A stretch of 64,000 bases of DNA, taken from contig JAITTY010000004.1 of assembly GCA_031286695.1 (NCBI GenBank), positions 100,447-164,446 on the forward strand. Reading direction: 5' to 3'. Positions within the stretch are counted from its first letter, which is position 1. Each line of letters starts with the position of its first letter. This DNA is from Sphingobacterium sp. Its GTDB lineage: Bacteria > Bacteroidota > Bacteroidia > Sphingobacteriales > Sphingobacteriaceae. A program made the translations under genes and the position numbers. The notes beneath the pieces were generated by a model. That model was not told the DNA's origin and ran no database searches. It was given only the letters and a program-made list of their open reading frames with translations. Below, piece after piece: positions 47,801-58,900 of the stretch.

Positions 47801-49335
47801 AACTCTTTACTGATCTTCATAAAAGTGGAATAAATATCGATACTATTTTACAATGCTGGGATTTTAAATTGGACGACGATAGAGAGGCATTAAAACCCGG
47901 ATATTTAAACATATACGACTCAGAGTTTAATACTGTTCTTTTGCTAACAAAAGCATTTGCAGAAGTTTTTATTAGTAAAGATTTGACAATAAAATATATT
48001 ACAAACAATATCTTTAAAGTATTTAAAGATGACATTGTAATACCTCAAAAAAGCATAGCTATTGGTGCATTAAAAGTAATTGCAGTAGAATTTCCGAACA
48101 TAAAAATAAGTGCTATTGATTTGGATAGTTTAGACGAACCTTCACTGACATGTCTGTTAAATATAGTAAATACTCCAAATTCTGAGCAAGAGATTTCAAT
48201 AAGGAATGGCGAAAAATATATTAAAGAATATGAACATATAAATTTGCCTTTTAATCAAAGGGACTTCGGATTTAAGAATGGTGGAATTTACTTAATTACA
48301 GGATCTAATGGTGGAATTGGTAAACAACTCGCTAAATATTTGGCAGAAAAATTTAAGGCAAAGTTAGTTTTATTGGGACGGAATTCAGACAATAGCTATT
48401 TGGAAACTTTGAAAAGCTTGGGATCAGAAGTTTTCATGATAGAATGTGATATTACCAATAAAATTGATACACATGCAGGAATTGAAAAGGCAGAAAGTAT
48501 TTTTGGAAAATTTAATGGAGTATTTCATACTGCTGGGATAGGTGATACTGCGGGAATAATTTTAACCCGAAATACATCTGATAATCAAAAGGTCTTGGGA
48601 CCCAAAGTAATAGGGACCGAGAATCTACTTGTTTATTTTAAAAATAAGAATTTAGATTTTTTTATAAATTTTTCTTCTATCAACACTATTTCGCCTAACA
48701 TCGGTCAAGTCGCATATATTGGCTCGAACAGTTATCTTGAATCATTATCCCTCAGTAATTTTGTAACTTTTCCACTTATAGCCATTCAATTTTCAACAAT
48801 TAAAAACGTTGGTATGGCGTTAAATTTCATTGATAAATTGAAAAATGATGAAAAAGCCGAATTTCTAAAATATTGTATTTCAGAAAATGAAATTATTGAA
48901 ATTATATGTAATGCAATCTTTTTAAATATATCAAATTTAATAATATCAAAAAGGGATGTAAATTTGATTGCTAAACGCCATTTATCAAAAAGTGATAATC
49001 CCTTTTTCATAAATCAAAAAGATCAATTCGAAAAAACCTCTAGACCTGAACTCAAAACTCAATATCTTTCAGCAAATGGACCATTAGAACAAGAGTTGGT
49101 CCGCGTTTTTGAAGACTTCTTTGGATTTGACAAAGTAGGTATAAATGATAATTTTTTTGATTTAGGTGGAGATTCATTAAAAGGGATGATGTTTGTAAAA
49201 AAAATAGCGGAAACCTTTGAAATTAATATAACAATGAGTGACTTATTCTCACACAGTACAATTTCTGATTTGAGTAATTTAATCGAATTGAGAAGATCTG
49301 AACAAATTATGGCTGATAATGAAATAATTATATAG
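44866..49335 (+). CDS. type I PKS module KS-AT-KR-ACP
   Basis: A 1489-residue cis-AT module. I chose the ATG at 44866 over one 6 nt earlier because it forms the same 8-bp ATGAATAA overlap as the second PKS in this cluster. KS: active Cys182 in TACSSSL, with EAHGTGTKLGD and NIGHLDVAAG histidines. AT: FPGQGSQ, Ser622 in GHSLGEYV and HAFHS, the malonyl-type signature. KR: ITGSNGGIG cofactor loop, catalytic Ser in NFSSI and Tyr1284 in QVAYIGSNSY; no full LDD motif, so stereochemistry is not assigned. ACP: Ser1437 in LGGDSLK. It should add two carbons with a beta-hydroxyl to the glycyl chain. The C terminus ends in DNEIII, a docking tail for the next NRPS. Confidence 0.93.
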   Translation: MNKVNTNYTGFEVAIVGISCRVSQASNWQTFWQSLKEGKELLINLTDEEIINSGVPKEVANDKDYVKMCSKVTNKDSFDSAFFGYSPNEAALMSPQTRLFHECVWESIEDAGYTIDNLKTGISLFAGASEDINWKVYSKMANQNQLIPDFTLRHINNKDFMSTLISYKLNLKGGSVTTQTACSSSLVAIHLACRALIFGETKIAIAGGVSINTEPQKGYLFKEGGILSKDGHCKAFDQESSGTVGGEGMGAVVLKRLADAQRDGDNIYAVIKGSAINNDGNRKVGYTAPSIEGQVECIKMAQKFAKVDPSTINYVEAHGTGTKLGDSIEVEALNAAFNFKKGKFCPIGSVKTNIGHLDVAAGVIGIIKTALSLKYGQIPPTLHFNENDKNVNFDGGPFYVNKALMQIDKSEKEPTRACVNSFGVGGTNAHVILESYEKDHEVVKEDKYRLLKISAKSEGSLINYVNKLKVFLESEDEINMDDLSYTLQIGRKDFPFRKAFPFKDRADLLNLLASNSSEMVEFDNQNTSIVFLFPGQGSQYKNMAKELYNLETPFKDLMDNGFSLLKDISGHDYKSVLFNDDIDTNLIHETRYTQPLVFLLEYSLAKYLIMIGIEPKYMIGHSLGEYVAACISGIFSIEEALHLIFLRAELVNSLPKGEMYSVACSENKIKPFLKEGVSIAAHNAPDQIVISGNFVAMDQLKQDLASSGISYVKLKTSHAFHSQMLDPILDKFRSALENINFHKGNYNLISNLTGEFISEEKMMTADYWVNQLRSPVRFSDCIQTLINKKEKLICIEVGAGRSLLNLMRSKGSVKLDFTAVTLINSQRNNECSVKTFLSGVGKLWMHGVKVQWKNLYSGNSPYKTSLPTYAFDNYRYPTEVDAYSLIVDNMGEKKDLKRSLIDANEWFYRPIWRPSYVVHGISLKGKVNILAFANDERLLNSLHSHIKDNLIVVKSSNQYEKISKNEYQIDPGNYDNFIKLFTDLHKSGINIDTILQCWDFKLDDDREALKPGYLNIYDSEFNTVLLLTKAFAEVFISKDLTIKYITNNIFKVFKDDIVIPQKSIAIGALKVIAVEFPNIKISAIDLDSLDEPSLTCLLNIVNTPNSEQEISIRNGEKYIKEYEHINLPFNQRDFGFKNGGIYLITGSNGGIGKQLAKYLAEKFKAKLVLLGRNSDNSYLETLKSLGSEVFMIECDITNKIDTHAGIEKAESIFGKFNGVFHTAGIGDTAGIILTRNTSDNQKVLGPKVIGTENLLVYFKNKNLDFFINFSSINTISPNIGQVAYIGSNSYLESLSLSNFVTFPLIAIQFSTIKNVGMALNFIDKLKNDEKAEFLKYCISENEIIEIICNAIFLNISNLIISKRDVNLIAKRHLSKSDNPFFINQKDQFEKTSRPELKTQYLSANGPLEQELVRVFEDFFGFDKVGINDNFFDLGGDSLKGMMFVKKIAETFEINITMSDLFSHSTISDLSNLIELRRSEQIMADNEIII

Positions 49336-49437
49336 CGTAGTTCAATCAATACAAACTATTAAAAATATTTTGTTTTACTATTGATACCTAAGATTGTAGG
49401 GAGAATTGCTTTATTTTTTACGAAATTAAAAATTAAT

Positions 49438-52400
49438 ATGGAAAATCTTATAAAAGAACTTCAAGATCACAAAATACATCTCTCACTTGAGGGGGATAAT
49501 ATAAAATTAAAATCATCAAATTCGGAGTGGCCAGAGCATTTGATTAAGGAGATCAGGGAAAATAAAGAAGACCTTATAAACTATTTAAAACATTCCTCAA
49601 AAAGCAGTTTTAAAAAGGATCTATATATACCTGTTGCTTTACCTAATGAATCTTATGTACTGTCGTCAGAGCAGCGAAGAGTTTGGTTGCAATCACAACA
49701 AGAAGGTTATGAAAACACATACAATATTATAGATGTTATTGAATTTCAAGGTGCCATCAATTATGAGATTCTTTTAAATTGCTTTAATATACTAATCGAG
49801 AGATATGAGATATTAAGAACGGTATTTTTAGAAGATGGGAAAGGTGAAGTTAGGCAAAAAATAAATCTTCCTGACAGAAGCTTAAAGTTCGAACATTATA
49901 ATCTATGTTTATCATCAGATGCCGATAAAAATAGTGAAATTGAAACAATCCTAAATAATGCTTTACTCATAAAATTCGATCTTGGAACGGGCCCATTATT
50001 TAAAATTACAATTGTACAAACAGAAGATGATAAATCTTTGCTATGTTTTGTTATTCATCATATTATTAGTGATGGTTGGTCAATGAATATTATGATGAAA
50101 GAACTGATGGCCCTTTATCAAAATCTTTTATTAGGGAAAAGAAATCCTTTAGAACCGCTTAAGATTCACTATAAAGACTATGCTACCTGGCAACAGAATC
50201 GGCTAAATAATGATGAATTAATCAATCATAAAAATTACTGGAAGGATAAGTTTCGAGGCGAACTTCCTTATTTAAATTTACCGTTAGATATACCCAGAAA
50301 TAAAGTTAGAAATCAAAAAAGTGCTACAGTATCTTTAGAACTAGATACTACAATTTTTAGTGAATTTAAAAGTTATTGTAAAAATAAAGGAGGTACTGTC
50401 TATATGGGGCTAGTATCTGTAATTAATATTTTGTTGTACAAATATACCGCCCAAGAGGACATGATAATCGGAAGTCCAATTGCAGGAAGAGATCATAAGG
50501 ATTTAGAGAGTCAGGTAGGTTTTTTTATAAACACTCTTGCTTTACGGATTTCTCTAAATAAAAACGAAAGCTTTGATTCTTTATTTGATAAAGTTAAAGG
50601 AATTACCTTGGAGGCTTATGAGCATCAATCTTTTCCATTTGATGAAATTGTAAGAGAATTGGATTTGAAAAGAAGTAATGGTCGAAATTTGCTTTTCGAT
50701 ATTATGGTAGTACGTCAAAATACAAATCAATTACGTAACGATTCTTTAGTTGAAAATAATCATTTAAAAATGAGTCGTTTTAAATGGAGAGAAGAAAGAC
50801 CTAGTACATACGATTTGATATTCGAATTTAAAGAAGCTAATGATTGTTTAGAACTTATAGTAGAATATAATAAAGACATTTTTTTCAAAGAAACAATTGA
50901 AAGATTATCTTCCCATTTTAAATATTTACTATTAAGTCTTTTAAAAAGCCCAAGTACAGAATTATCCAATGTGGATTATTTAAAATTGGAGGAGAAAGAT
51001 CAACTTCTAAATAGCTTTAATAAAACTGAGGCTTCGGAAGTTGGTGCAACAACAATACTCGAATTATTTTCGAGAAATGCGAAGGCCTTTCCAAATTCTA
51101 ATGCAATATTTTATAAAAATAAATCCTTAACATATAAAGAACTTGATACCAAGTCAAATAAATTCGTTAATTTTTTGAGTATTAACTACCAAGTAGGGAA
51201 GGGTGATCATATAGGAATTTCCATGGATAGGACTGAAAATATGATTATAGCGATTTTAGGAATATTGAAATTAGGGGGTGTTTATGTGCCTATTAATAGT
51301 TCTTATCCTACAGAAAGACAGGGGTTTATACAAATTGACAGTAACTGTAAAATTGTAATTTCTGAGCTTATATTTAAAGACTTTGAAAAATCAGAATTAG
51401 ACATTTCGGATAATACAGTCTTTCCAGAAATTGAAAATGACAACTTGGCATATATTATTTACACCTCTGGTACCACTGGTATGCCAAAAGGAGTTATGAT
51501 TGAACACGGATCTATTGTTAATACTATAGTCGGATTAATAAAAAAATTCCATATTACTCCAAATTTTAAAGGGCTTCAATTTGCGTCTTCTTCCTTTGAT
51601 GCGTCAATTTGGGAAATATTTTTGAGTTTATGTTCAGGGGCAAGTTTATTCATTGTGGATGATGAAATCAAAAGTAATCCGGCAACCCTCCAGAATTTTT
51701 TAAATGAAAATCATATTGATATAGCATTACTACCTCCGTCATTTATTAAACATCTTAATCCTGAACGTATCAATTTAGAAGTACTAGTAACTGGAGGGGA
51801 GATGGCGGATGCAAATCTCTTTGCTAAATTTCCGGATAGCTGTAAATACTATAATGCCTATGGCCCAACTGAAGCTAGTATCTGTGCAACTGTCTATCAT
51901 GTTTATAAAAAAGATGATTTTTATAAAAATGACATGCTGATAGGAAAGCCAATCAGCAATACTGAAATTTTTATCCTGGACAGCGATAATAACATTCAAC
52001 CTATCGGAATTATAGGAGAGATCTGTATTGGAGGTATAGGAGTTGGTAAAGGATATATAAATAGACCTTTACTTACAGCTGAGAAATTTGTAGATAATCC
52101 TTTTAGGCCTGGTCAGAAGATGTACCATACTGGTGATTATGGTAGATGGTTATCTGATGGAAATATAGAGGTTATTGGGAGGAGAGATCGTCAAGTTAAA
52201 ATAAGAGGATATCGCATTGAACTTGACGAAATAAGAACAGCAATATTAAACTTAGAATCAGTTAAGGATGCGACTATTATAGTTTATCAGGGAGCAAATG
52301 GTTCCAAAGATTTGGTAGCATTTATAATAAAATCAAAAGATATATCAGATTCTAAAATTATATCGAACTTGAGGCAAGTTCTGCCTTTACATATGATACC

Positions 52401-55400
52401 TAATAGGATTATATCACTTAAAGAATTCCCTACAACGTCAAGTGGTAAAATTAATTTTGAAGATCTTATTAAGATGGTAGGTAATGACCGAAATATAAAT
52501 AATTGTTATTCACCTAATACAGAAACTGAAGTTAAACTTTTGAGTATATGGAAAGATATCCTAAATCAAAAGGAAATCAGTATTAAAGATGATTTTTTTC
52601 TGTTAGGTGGCCAAAGCATAAAAGTTGCCCAACTGGCTAATCTAATTCATCAAACTTTTGAAATAGAAATAAAGATTAAAGATTTATTCGATCATTCTAT
52701 TCTTGAGGATCAGGCTAGAAAAATCGATGCAGGGCGGAAAATGAGTTTTCAACATATCTTTCCATCTCAGATTCAAGAAAGTTATGCCGTCTCAGCAGCG
52801 CAACGGAGAATGTGGTTTATTTGCCAAGACCCCCAAACAAATAAAGCATATAATATTTGTGCTTCTTATAATGTAAAAGGCCATTTAAACTACAATATTC
52901 TAAAAGATGCTTTTAATTTATTGATTAAGAGACATGAAAGTTTACGAACCAACTTTCAAATTAACGTTGATGGGGATCTTAGACAATATATAAAATCCAT
53001 ATCGGATGTAGATTTTAATCTTAATATTATTGATCTAAGAAATGCAGGAAATGAGAATTTGTTAAGAAATAATATAAATAAAGAATATACAAATGGTTTC
53101 AATCTGGAGGATGATTCATTAATAAAGATTAGTGTTTTTAAACTGAAATCTGGTGATATCCTCACATGTGTATTACATCATATTATAAGTGATGGATGGT
53201 CATTTGCAATTATGATAAATGAAGTCACTCAAATTTATTCAGACCTAATTTCAGGTAGAGAGATAGGTCTGTCACCTTTAAAAATCCAATATAAAGACTT
53301 TTCAGAAAACCAAAATAGCCATTTTACTAAAAATCTTTTTGAAGATGATAAAAAGTATTGGCTTAAACAATTTGAAGGGCCATTACCAATCCTCCAGCTT
53401 AATCTATCAAAAAATCGACCTACAATTAGAACATTTAATGGAGGGCATATTAAAAAGACATTAAGCAAAGAATTGACAAGTAAAATTTTAGAGATTAGTA
53501 AGGAATTACATGGTACAACGTTTTCGACTTTATTAACTTTTGTTAAAATTCTCTTACATAAACATAGCCAGCAAGATGACATTATTGTGGGTACCCCAGT
53601 GGCAGGACGTGACCATGCAGATTTAAATGACCAAATTGGACTATTTATTAATACGATAGCATTACGTACAAAATTTTCTAAAAATGACAGTTTCAATCAA
53701 TTATTTACAAATGTTTATCGTACCCTTGTAGAGGCTCAGGATCACCAAAATTATCCTTTTGATAGTTTAATCGAAAATCTAAAAATTGAGAGAACACTTA
53801 ATAGAAGTGTCCTTTTCGATGTTATGGTCACTTTATCTGGTGAATTCGATAAACATAAAGAAAGTACGCAAATTAAGGATTTAGTTGTTGAAAGAATTCA
53901 TGATGAACCAATTTCAGTTAGTAAATTTGATTTAACATTTAATTTTGGATTAGATAATGATTGCTTGGTTCTAAATCTAGAATTTAATTCTGATCTCTTT
54001 GAAAGAGATTGTGCTGAAGTTTTCGTTAATCACTTTGAAACTTTAATAGAAAATATAGTTAATGATAGGGATAAACCAATTTCTTTAGTCGATTTACTCT
54101 CATCAAACGAAGGAAACAGGTTACATATTCTGTCCGAAAGTAATTCAGGTCCCGAAAATCGAAGTTCTATTGTAAATATATTTGAAAACCAGGTCAAACT
54201 AACCCCTGATTCTGCAGCGCTAATTTTTGGTAAAAAAAAATATACCTATAATGAACTTAATTGTCTTGCAGATCGTTTCGCAAGGTATATTTTGTCAATG
54301 CACAAAATACAAATCGAAGAAATCATTGGAATCCAACTTCAGAGAAACGAATGGCTAATCATTAGTATGCTAGCTATTTTAAAGACTGGAGGCGCATATT
54401 TACCAATGGATATAGAATATCCGGAAATTCGTTTAAACAATATGATTAAGGATTGTTCATGTAAGATAGTTATTGATCAGGATTTTATAGATAGGTTCTT
54501 ATTGGAAAAAGAGACTTATCCTTCAGAAGATTTAGGGATAAGTACTACCGACAATAATTTAGCATACATTATGTATACTTCGGGTTCGACAGGCACTCCC
54601 AAAGGTGTGATGATCGAACAAAAAAGTGTAATAAATTTAGTGAAAAATACGAACTATATCAATTTAGGCGAAAAAAGCATTTTGTTGATGACTGGCTCCA
54701 TTTCTTTTGACGCTAGTACTTTCGAAATATGGGGCATGTTATTAAATGGCGGTACTCTAATTATAACTAGTAAGCATGATTTATTAGAAGTTAGCAGGCT
54801 TAGGACACTTATTATAACAAATGAAGTTAATATCATGTGGTTTACTTCTACGTGGTTTAATCAATTGGTTGATATCGATTCTAATATTTTTAAATCCTTG
54901 AAAACTATATTAGTTGGAGGAGATAGATTATCTAGCGTTCATATTAATAAGGTACAAGAGTCAAACCAATCATTGCAGATATTAAATGGATACGGTCCTA
55001 CTGAAAACACTACATTTTCCTTAATATATGAAATTAAAAATGGTGAACATAATATTCCGATCGGTAAACCAATAAGTAACAACGTGGCATATGTCTTAGA
55101 TGGAGAAAAGAAATTATGTCCAATTGGTATCGTCGGAGAAATATACGTCGGTGGGCTAGGTATAGGCCGAGGCTATATTAATAACAATGAATTAACGAAA
55201 GAAAAATTCATAAGTAATCCATTCGTCATTAACGAACAATTATATAAAACGGGTGACTTAGGAATGTGGCTGCCAAACGAAGAAATAGCATTTATGGGGC
55301 GTTTAGACGACCAAATAAAAATCAGCGGAAATCGAGTTGAAATTCAAGAGATTGAATCTATTATCTATAAATTTAATAATATTTTGTCTTGTGTAGTAAT

Positions 55401-55944
55401 TAGTTCCTTAGACAAGAATGGGCAAGTTTTCTTAGTTGCATATTATAAAAGCAATGATGATGTTAATAATTTTGATATAAAGCAACATCTTTCTAAATAT
55501 TTACCTAATTTCATGATTCCAAGTTTTTTTATTAAGTTAGATGAAATTCCACTAACAATAAACGGAAAAGTTGATAAGGAAAAATTACCCAATTATAATG
55601 AAATAATTTATCAAACTGTCAAAGAAGAAGTTAGGAATTTGGTAGATCAAGAAATCCTAATGATTTGGGGAGATGTTTTGGATATAGATATATCAAATAT
55701 TGGAATTTATGACAACTTTTTTGAGCTTGGAGGCAATTCTATTAAAATTATGAAAATGGTAGATCTATTAAACAAACAATTTGATCTTAAGATATCAATT
55801 GTGACGGCATTTCAACATCCAAACATCGCATCATTATCTGATTATATATCTAAAGGTAATATGGATAATCAAAATAATGAAGAAGAAAGCTTAGAGGTAT
55901 TGAATGAAACTTTAACCATAATAAATTCTAGAGGTAATGAATAA
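49438..55944 (+). CDS. NRPS, two modules (C-A-T-C-A-T), predicted aromatic-like then Val
   Basis: The protein is 2168 residues from the ATG at 49438; an upstream TTG at 49381 would add 19 residues that do not belong to the docking domain. Order: TubC docking (MENLIKELQDHKIHLSLEG), C (His207), A, T (Ser1060), C (His1247), A, T (Ser2101). A-codes: D-A-W-L-V-G-A-I-C, near phenylalanine-type codes but not a clear match, and D-A-F-W-L-G-G-T-F, the standard valine code. The first C domain must condense onto a polyketide intermediate. The C-terminal tail LTIINSRGNE resembles that of the three-module NRPS; both precede PKS proteins. The 102-bp gap before it is the only sizeable break in the megasynthase gene series. 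Confidence 0.93.
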   Translation: MENLIKELQDHKIHLSLEGDNIKLKSSNSEWPEHLIKEIRENKEDLINYLKHSSKSSFKKDLYIPVALPNESYVLSSEQRRVWLQSQQEGYENTYNIIDVIEFQGAINYEILLNCFNILIERYEILRTVFLEDGKGEVRQKINLPDRSLKFEHYNLCLSSDADKNSEIETILNNALLIKFDLGTGPLFKITIVQTEDDKSLLCFVIHHIISDGWSMNIMMKELMALYQNLLLGKRNPLEPLKIHYKDYATWQQNRLNNDELINHKNYWKDKFRGELPYLNLPLDIPRNKVRNQKSATVSLELDTTIFSEFKSYCKNKGGTVYMGLVSVINILLYKYTAQEDMIIGSPIAGRDHKDLESQVGFFINTLALRISLNKNESFDSLFDKVKGITLEAYEHQSFPFDEIVRELDLKRSNGRNLLFDIMVVRQNTNQLRNDSLVENNHLKMSRFKWREERPSTYDLIFEFKEANDCLELIVEYNKDIFFKETIERLSSHFKYLLLSLLKSPSTELSNVDYLKLEEKDQLLNSFNKTEASEVGATTILELFSRNAKAFPNSNAIFYKNKSLTYKELDTKSNKFVNFLSINYQVGKGDHIGISMDRTENMIIAILGILKLGGVYVPINSSYPTERQGFIQIDSNCKIVISELIFKDFEKSELDISDNTVFPEIENDNLAYIIYTSGTTGMPKGVMIEHGSIVNTIVGLIKKFHITPNFKGLQFASSSFDASIWEIFLSLCSGASLFIVDDEIKSNPATLQNFLNENHIDIALLPPSFIKHLNPERINLEVLVTGGEMADANLFAKFPDSCKYYNAYGPTEASICATVYHVYKKDDFYKNDMLIGKPISNTEIFILDSDNNIQPIGIIGEICIGGIGVGKGYINRPLLTAEKFVDNPFRPGQKMYHTGDYGRWLSDGNIEVIGRRDRQVKIRGYRIELDEIRTAILNLESVKDATIIVYQGANGSKDLVAFIIKSKDISDSKIISNLRQVLPLHMIPNRIISLKEFPTTSSGKINFEDLIKMVGNDRNINNCYSPNTETEVKLLSIWKDILNQKEISIKDDFFLLGGQSIKVAQLANLIHQTFEIEIKIKDLFDHSILEDQARKIDAGRKMSFQHIFPSQIQESYAVSAAQRRMWFICQDPQTNKAYNICASYNVKGHLNYNILKDAFNLLIKRHESLRTNFQINVDGDLRQYIKSISDVDFNLNIIDLRNAGNENLLRNNINKEYTNGFNLEDDSLIKISVFKLKSGDILTCVLHHIISDGWSFAIMINEVTQIYSDLISGREIGLSPLKIQYKDFSENQNSHFTKNLFEDDKKYWLKQFEGPLPILQLNLSKNRPTIRTFNGGHIKKTLSKELTSKILEISKELHGTTFSTLLTFVKILLHKHSQQDDIIVGTPVAGRDHADLNDQIGLFINTIALRTKFSKNDSFNQLFTNVYRTLVEAQDHQNYPFDSLIENLKIERTLNRSVLFDVMVTLSGEFDKHKESTQIKDLVVERIHDEPISVSKFDLTFNFGLDNDCLVLNLEFNSDLFERDCAEVFVNHFETLIENIVNDRDKPISLVDLLSSNEGNRLHILSESNSGPENRSSIVNIFENQVKLTPDSAALIFGKKKYTYNELNCLADRFARYILSMHKIQIEEIIGIQLQRNEWLIISMLAILKTGGAYLPMDIEYPEIRLNNMIKDCSCKIVIDQDFIDRFLLEKETYPSEDLGISTTDNNLAYIMYTSGSTGTPKGVMIEQKSVINLVKNTNYINLGEKSILLMTGSISFDASTFEIWGMLLNGGTLIITSKHDLLEVSRLRTLIITNEVNIMWFTSTWFNQLVDIDSNIFKSLKTILVGGDRLSSVHINKVQESNQSLQILNGYGPTENTTFSLIYEIKNGEHNIPIGKPISNNVAYVLDGEKKLCPIGIVGEIYVGGLGIGRGYINNNELTKEKFISNPFVINEQLYKTGDLGMWLPNEEIAFMGRLDDQIKISGNRVEIQEIESIIYKFNNILSCVVISSLDKNGQVFLVAYYKSNDDVNNFDIKQHLSKYLPNFMIPSFFIKLDEIPLTINGKVDKEKLPNYNEIIYQTVKEEVRNLVDQEILMIWGDVLDIDISNIGIYDNFFELGGNSIKIMKMVDLLNKQFDLKISIVTAFQHPNIASLSDYISKGNMDNQNNEEESLEVLNETLTIINSRGNE

Positions 55945-58900
55945 CACTGGATTAGAAATCGCAATAATTGGGATATCGTGCAAAGTTCCAGGGGCAAAAG
56001 ACTGGCGTGAATTCTGGAAAAATTTAATAGAGGGCAAAGAATCGATTTCATTTTTTACGGATGAGGAACTTGAAAATTTAAACGTTTCAAAAGAGACTTT
56101 AGAACATCCAAACTTTATTAGGTTTAAAAGTAATTTACCAGAAAAAAATAATTTTGATTCAGTCTTTTTTGATTATACTCCAACGGAAGCAAAATATTTA
56201 AATCCATCCCATCGTCATCTCCATGAATGTGCCTGGAGTGCTATTGAGGACGCTGGATATAAAATTGAAGATCATAAAGGATCAATTGGAGTATTTGCAG
56301 GAACAAATGAAGATTTTAATTGGAGAGCCTATTCCAAAATTGAAAATAGAAAGGGGGAAATAGACGAATACTCCCTCAATCTTTTATCCAATTCAAATTT
56401 TCTTACGACAGCGCTTTCATATAAATTTGATTTAACAGGACCATCATATGCAATAAATACTGCATGCTCTACATCACTTGTAGCAGTACATCAAGCTTGT
56501 AATAGCCTTTTGTTAGGGGAATGTAAAATGGCTTTAGCTGGTGGCGTTAATATCCTTACTGAAAAACAAAAAGGTCTATTCCATAAACCTGGAATGATAA
56601 TTTCTTCTGATGGACATTGTAGGCCTTTCGATAAAGAAGCTGATGGGGCAGTCCCTGGAGAAGGGATGGGCGTTGTAGTTTTAAAAAAAATAAAAGATGC
56701 CATTGCAGATGGGGATAATATTTATGCCGTTATTAAAGGTAGCGCAATCAATAACGATGGACATAGAAAAGTGGGTTTTACCGCGCCAAGTGTCGATGGT
56801 CAATCTAACTGCATCAAAAATGCGATGAAGTTCGCAAATGTTAACCCTGAGTCAATTTCCTATATCGAGTGTCATGGAACAGGAACTAAGTTAGGTGATC
56901 CGGTTGAAATACAATCATTGAATACAGCATTTCATTTTAAACTAGAAAAATTTTGTGCTATTGGGTCTGTTAAAGGAAATATAGGACATTTAGATGTGGC
57001 CGCTGGAATAATCGGATTAATTAAGACAGCTTTAGTCCTAAAATTTAGACTTATTCCACCTAGTTTAAACTATTTAAAACCGAATCCTTCGATCCCATTT
57101 GAAAACGGACCATTTTATGTTAATTCAATTTTGAAAAAAGTTAACATGAAAGATCGTGAAATCTTTAGAGCATCTGTTAGTTCATTTGGTGTTGGAGGAA
57201 CCAATGCTCATGCTGTTTTGGAAGAATTTCCAATTAAGAATAGAGTAAAAGAGAGTAGAGACTATAAATTGTTATGTTTATCCGCGAAAACAGTAATGTC
57301 TCTAAAATTATATAAGGAAAATTTTGCGAAATTCCTAAAAGAAGAAAGTAATTTGGATCTTTTGGATATGTGCTATACAATGGCTATTGGAAGAACGGCA
57401 TTTCCAATTCGCAAATCAATTATTTTTAAAGATGATGCTGAATTATTGAAATTATTAAATGATTCGACAGCTGAAAATGTTTTTCCAAGATCAATAAATG
57501 CTTCAAAAATTGTATTTATGTTTCCTGGTCAAGGATCCCAATTTATAGGAATGGGGAATGAACTATACGAAAAAGAAAATATTTTCAGGGAATATGTAGA
57601 TTTGGGGTTTCAATTAGCAGAAAAGTTTACAGATCTTCCTCTAAAAAGTGTTTTCTTTAAAAATGATAAAAATTCTTATAGTACATCAAATCTGCAACCA
57701 CTTTTATTTATCTATGAATATTCATTAGCGCAATCGGTTTTAAAATTAGGTGTCAAACCTGATTATTTAATTGGACATAGTTTAGGTGAATATGTTGCTG
57801 CAGCGATTAGTGGAATTTTATCGTACGAAATAGCTTTAAAAATAATAATTAGGCGGGCTGAGCTTTCAGAAAAGATTAGAGATGGAAAGATGCTTGCTGT
57901 GAATTTAAATGAAGCAAATCTAAGTGAATATTTAAATAAAGATATTTCCCTTGCAAGCATAAATTCAGAAGAACAGACTGTGTTAGCTGGTAACGAAACG
58001 GAAATAGATTTTCTAAAACAAAAATTAAACAGTGATAACATTCCTAATATTGAATTGGGAATATCAAAACCTTTCCATTCTCATTTAATTGACCCAATTT
58101 TAAATGGATTTTATGATGAAATAAAAGAAACTGAATTTGGTAAGATGGAAATTCCGATTGTATCTTCTGTTACTGGGACACTAATTAGCGAGGAAAAAAT
58201 TTCTTCAGTTAATTATTGGGTCAATCAACTTAGGAAACCTGTACGTTTTTCGGATGGTTATAATTTTATTGCGCAAAGAGCTAAAAACCTAATTTTTATA
58301 GAAGTCGGCCCAGGCGCAATATTATCTTCGTTTATAAAGAAGAACATAAAGAAAAATAGTGATTTAAATATAGTTAACTTCTTAAATCCTGAATCAGGAA
58401 ATATTAACGAACATAAAGGATATTTAAAAGGTATTGGTAAACTATGGGAGCTGGGCCTAAATATCCAATGGAATAACTATTTTCCTTCCTCTAAAAGGAT
58501 ATCATTGCCTACATATGTATTTGAAAAAATTGAATATCCTGTTGAGGTTGATCCGACGGAAAATTTTCATCTAGAGCTTAATAATTTAGAACGAAATGTA
58601 AATGGAAGCTTAGTAAGTCTTCCTCACTGGATGGTTTCTTGTAGAATGAAATTTAAAGATATCAGTTTTAAAAAAACTATCCTTATTTTTTCAGATGAAT
58701 CCGATTTTGCCAAACGTTTGGATAGGGAGATTAATTTAGGTAATCATAATATTATAAGAATATACCCAAGAGATCATTATTCTTATAATGATAACCTTAG
58801 TGAATTTTACATTTCTCCAAATAATCAAACTCATTTTGAAGACTTAATAAAGGATTTAGAGCAGAAAAATTTGTTCGTTACCGACATTCTTTATCTATGG

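Noticed and set aside
49381-49437. TTG start adding 19 residues to the second two-module NRPS
   Set aside because: The extra residues are basic/hydrophobic and not part of the docking domain, which starts cleanly at the ATG at 49438 as in the other NRPSs.
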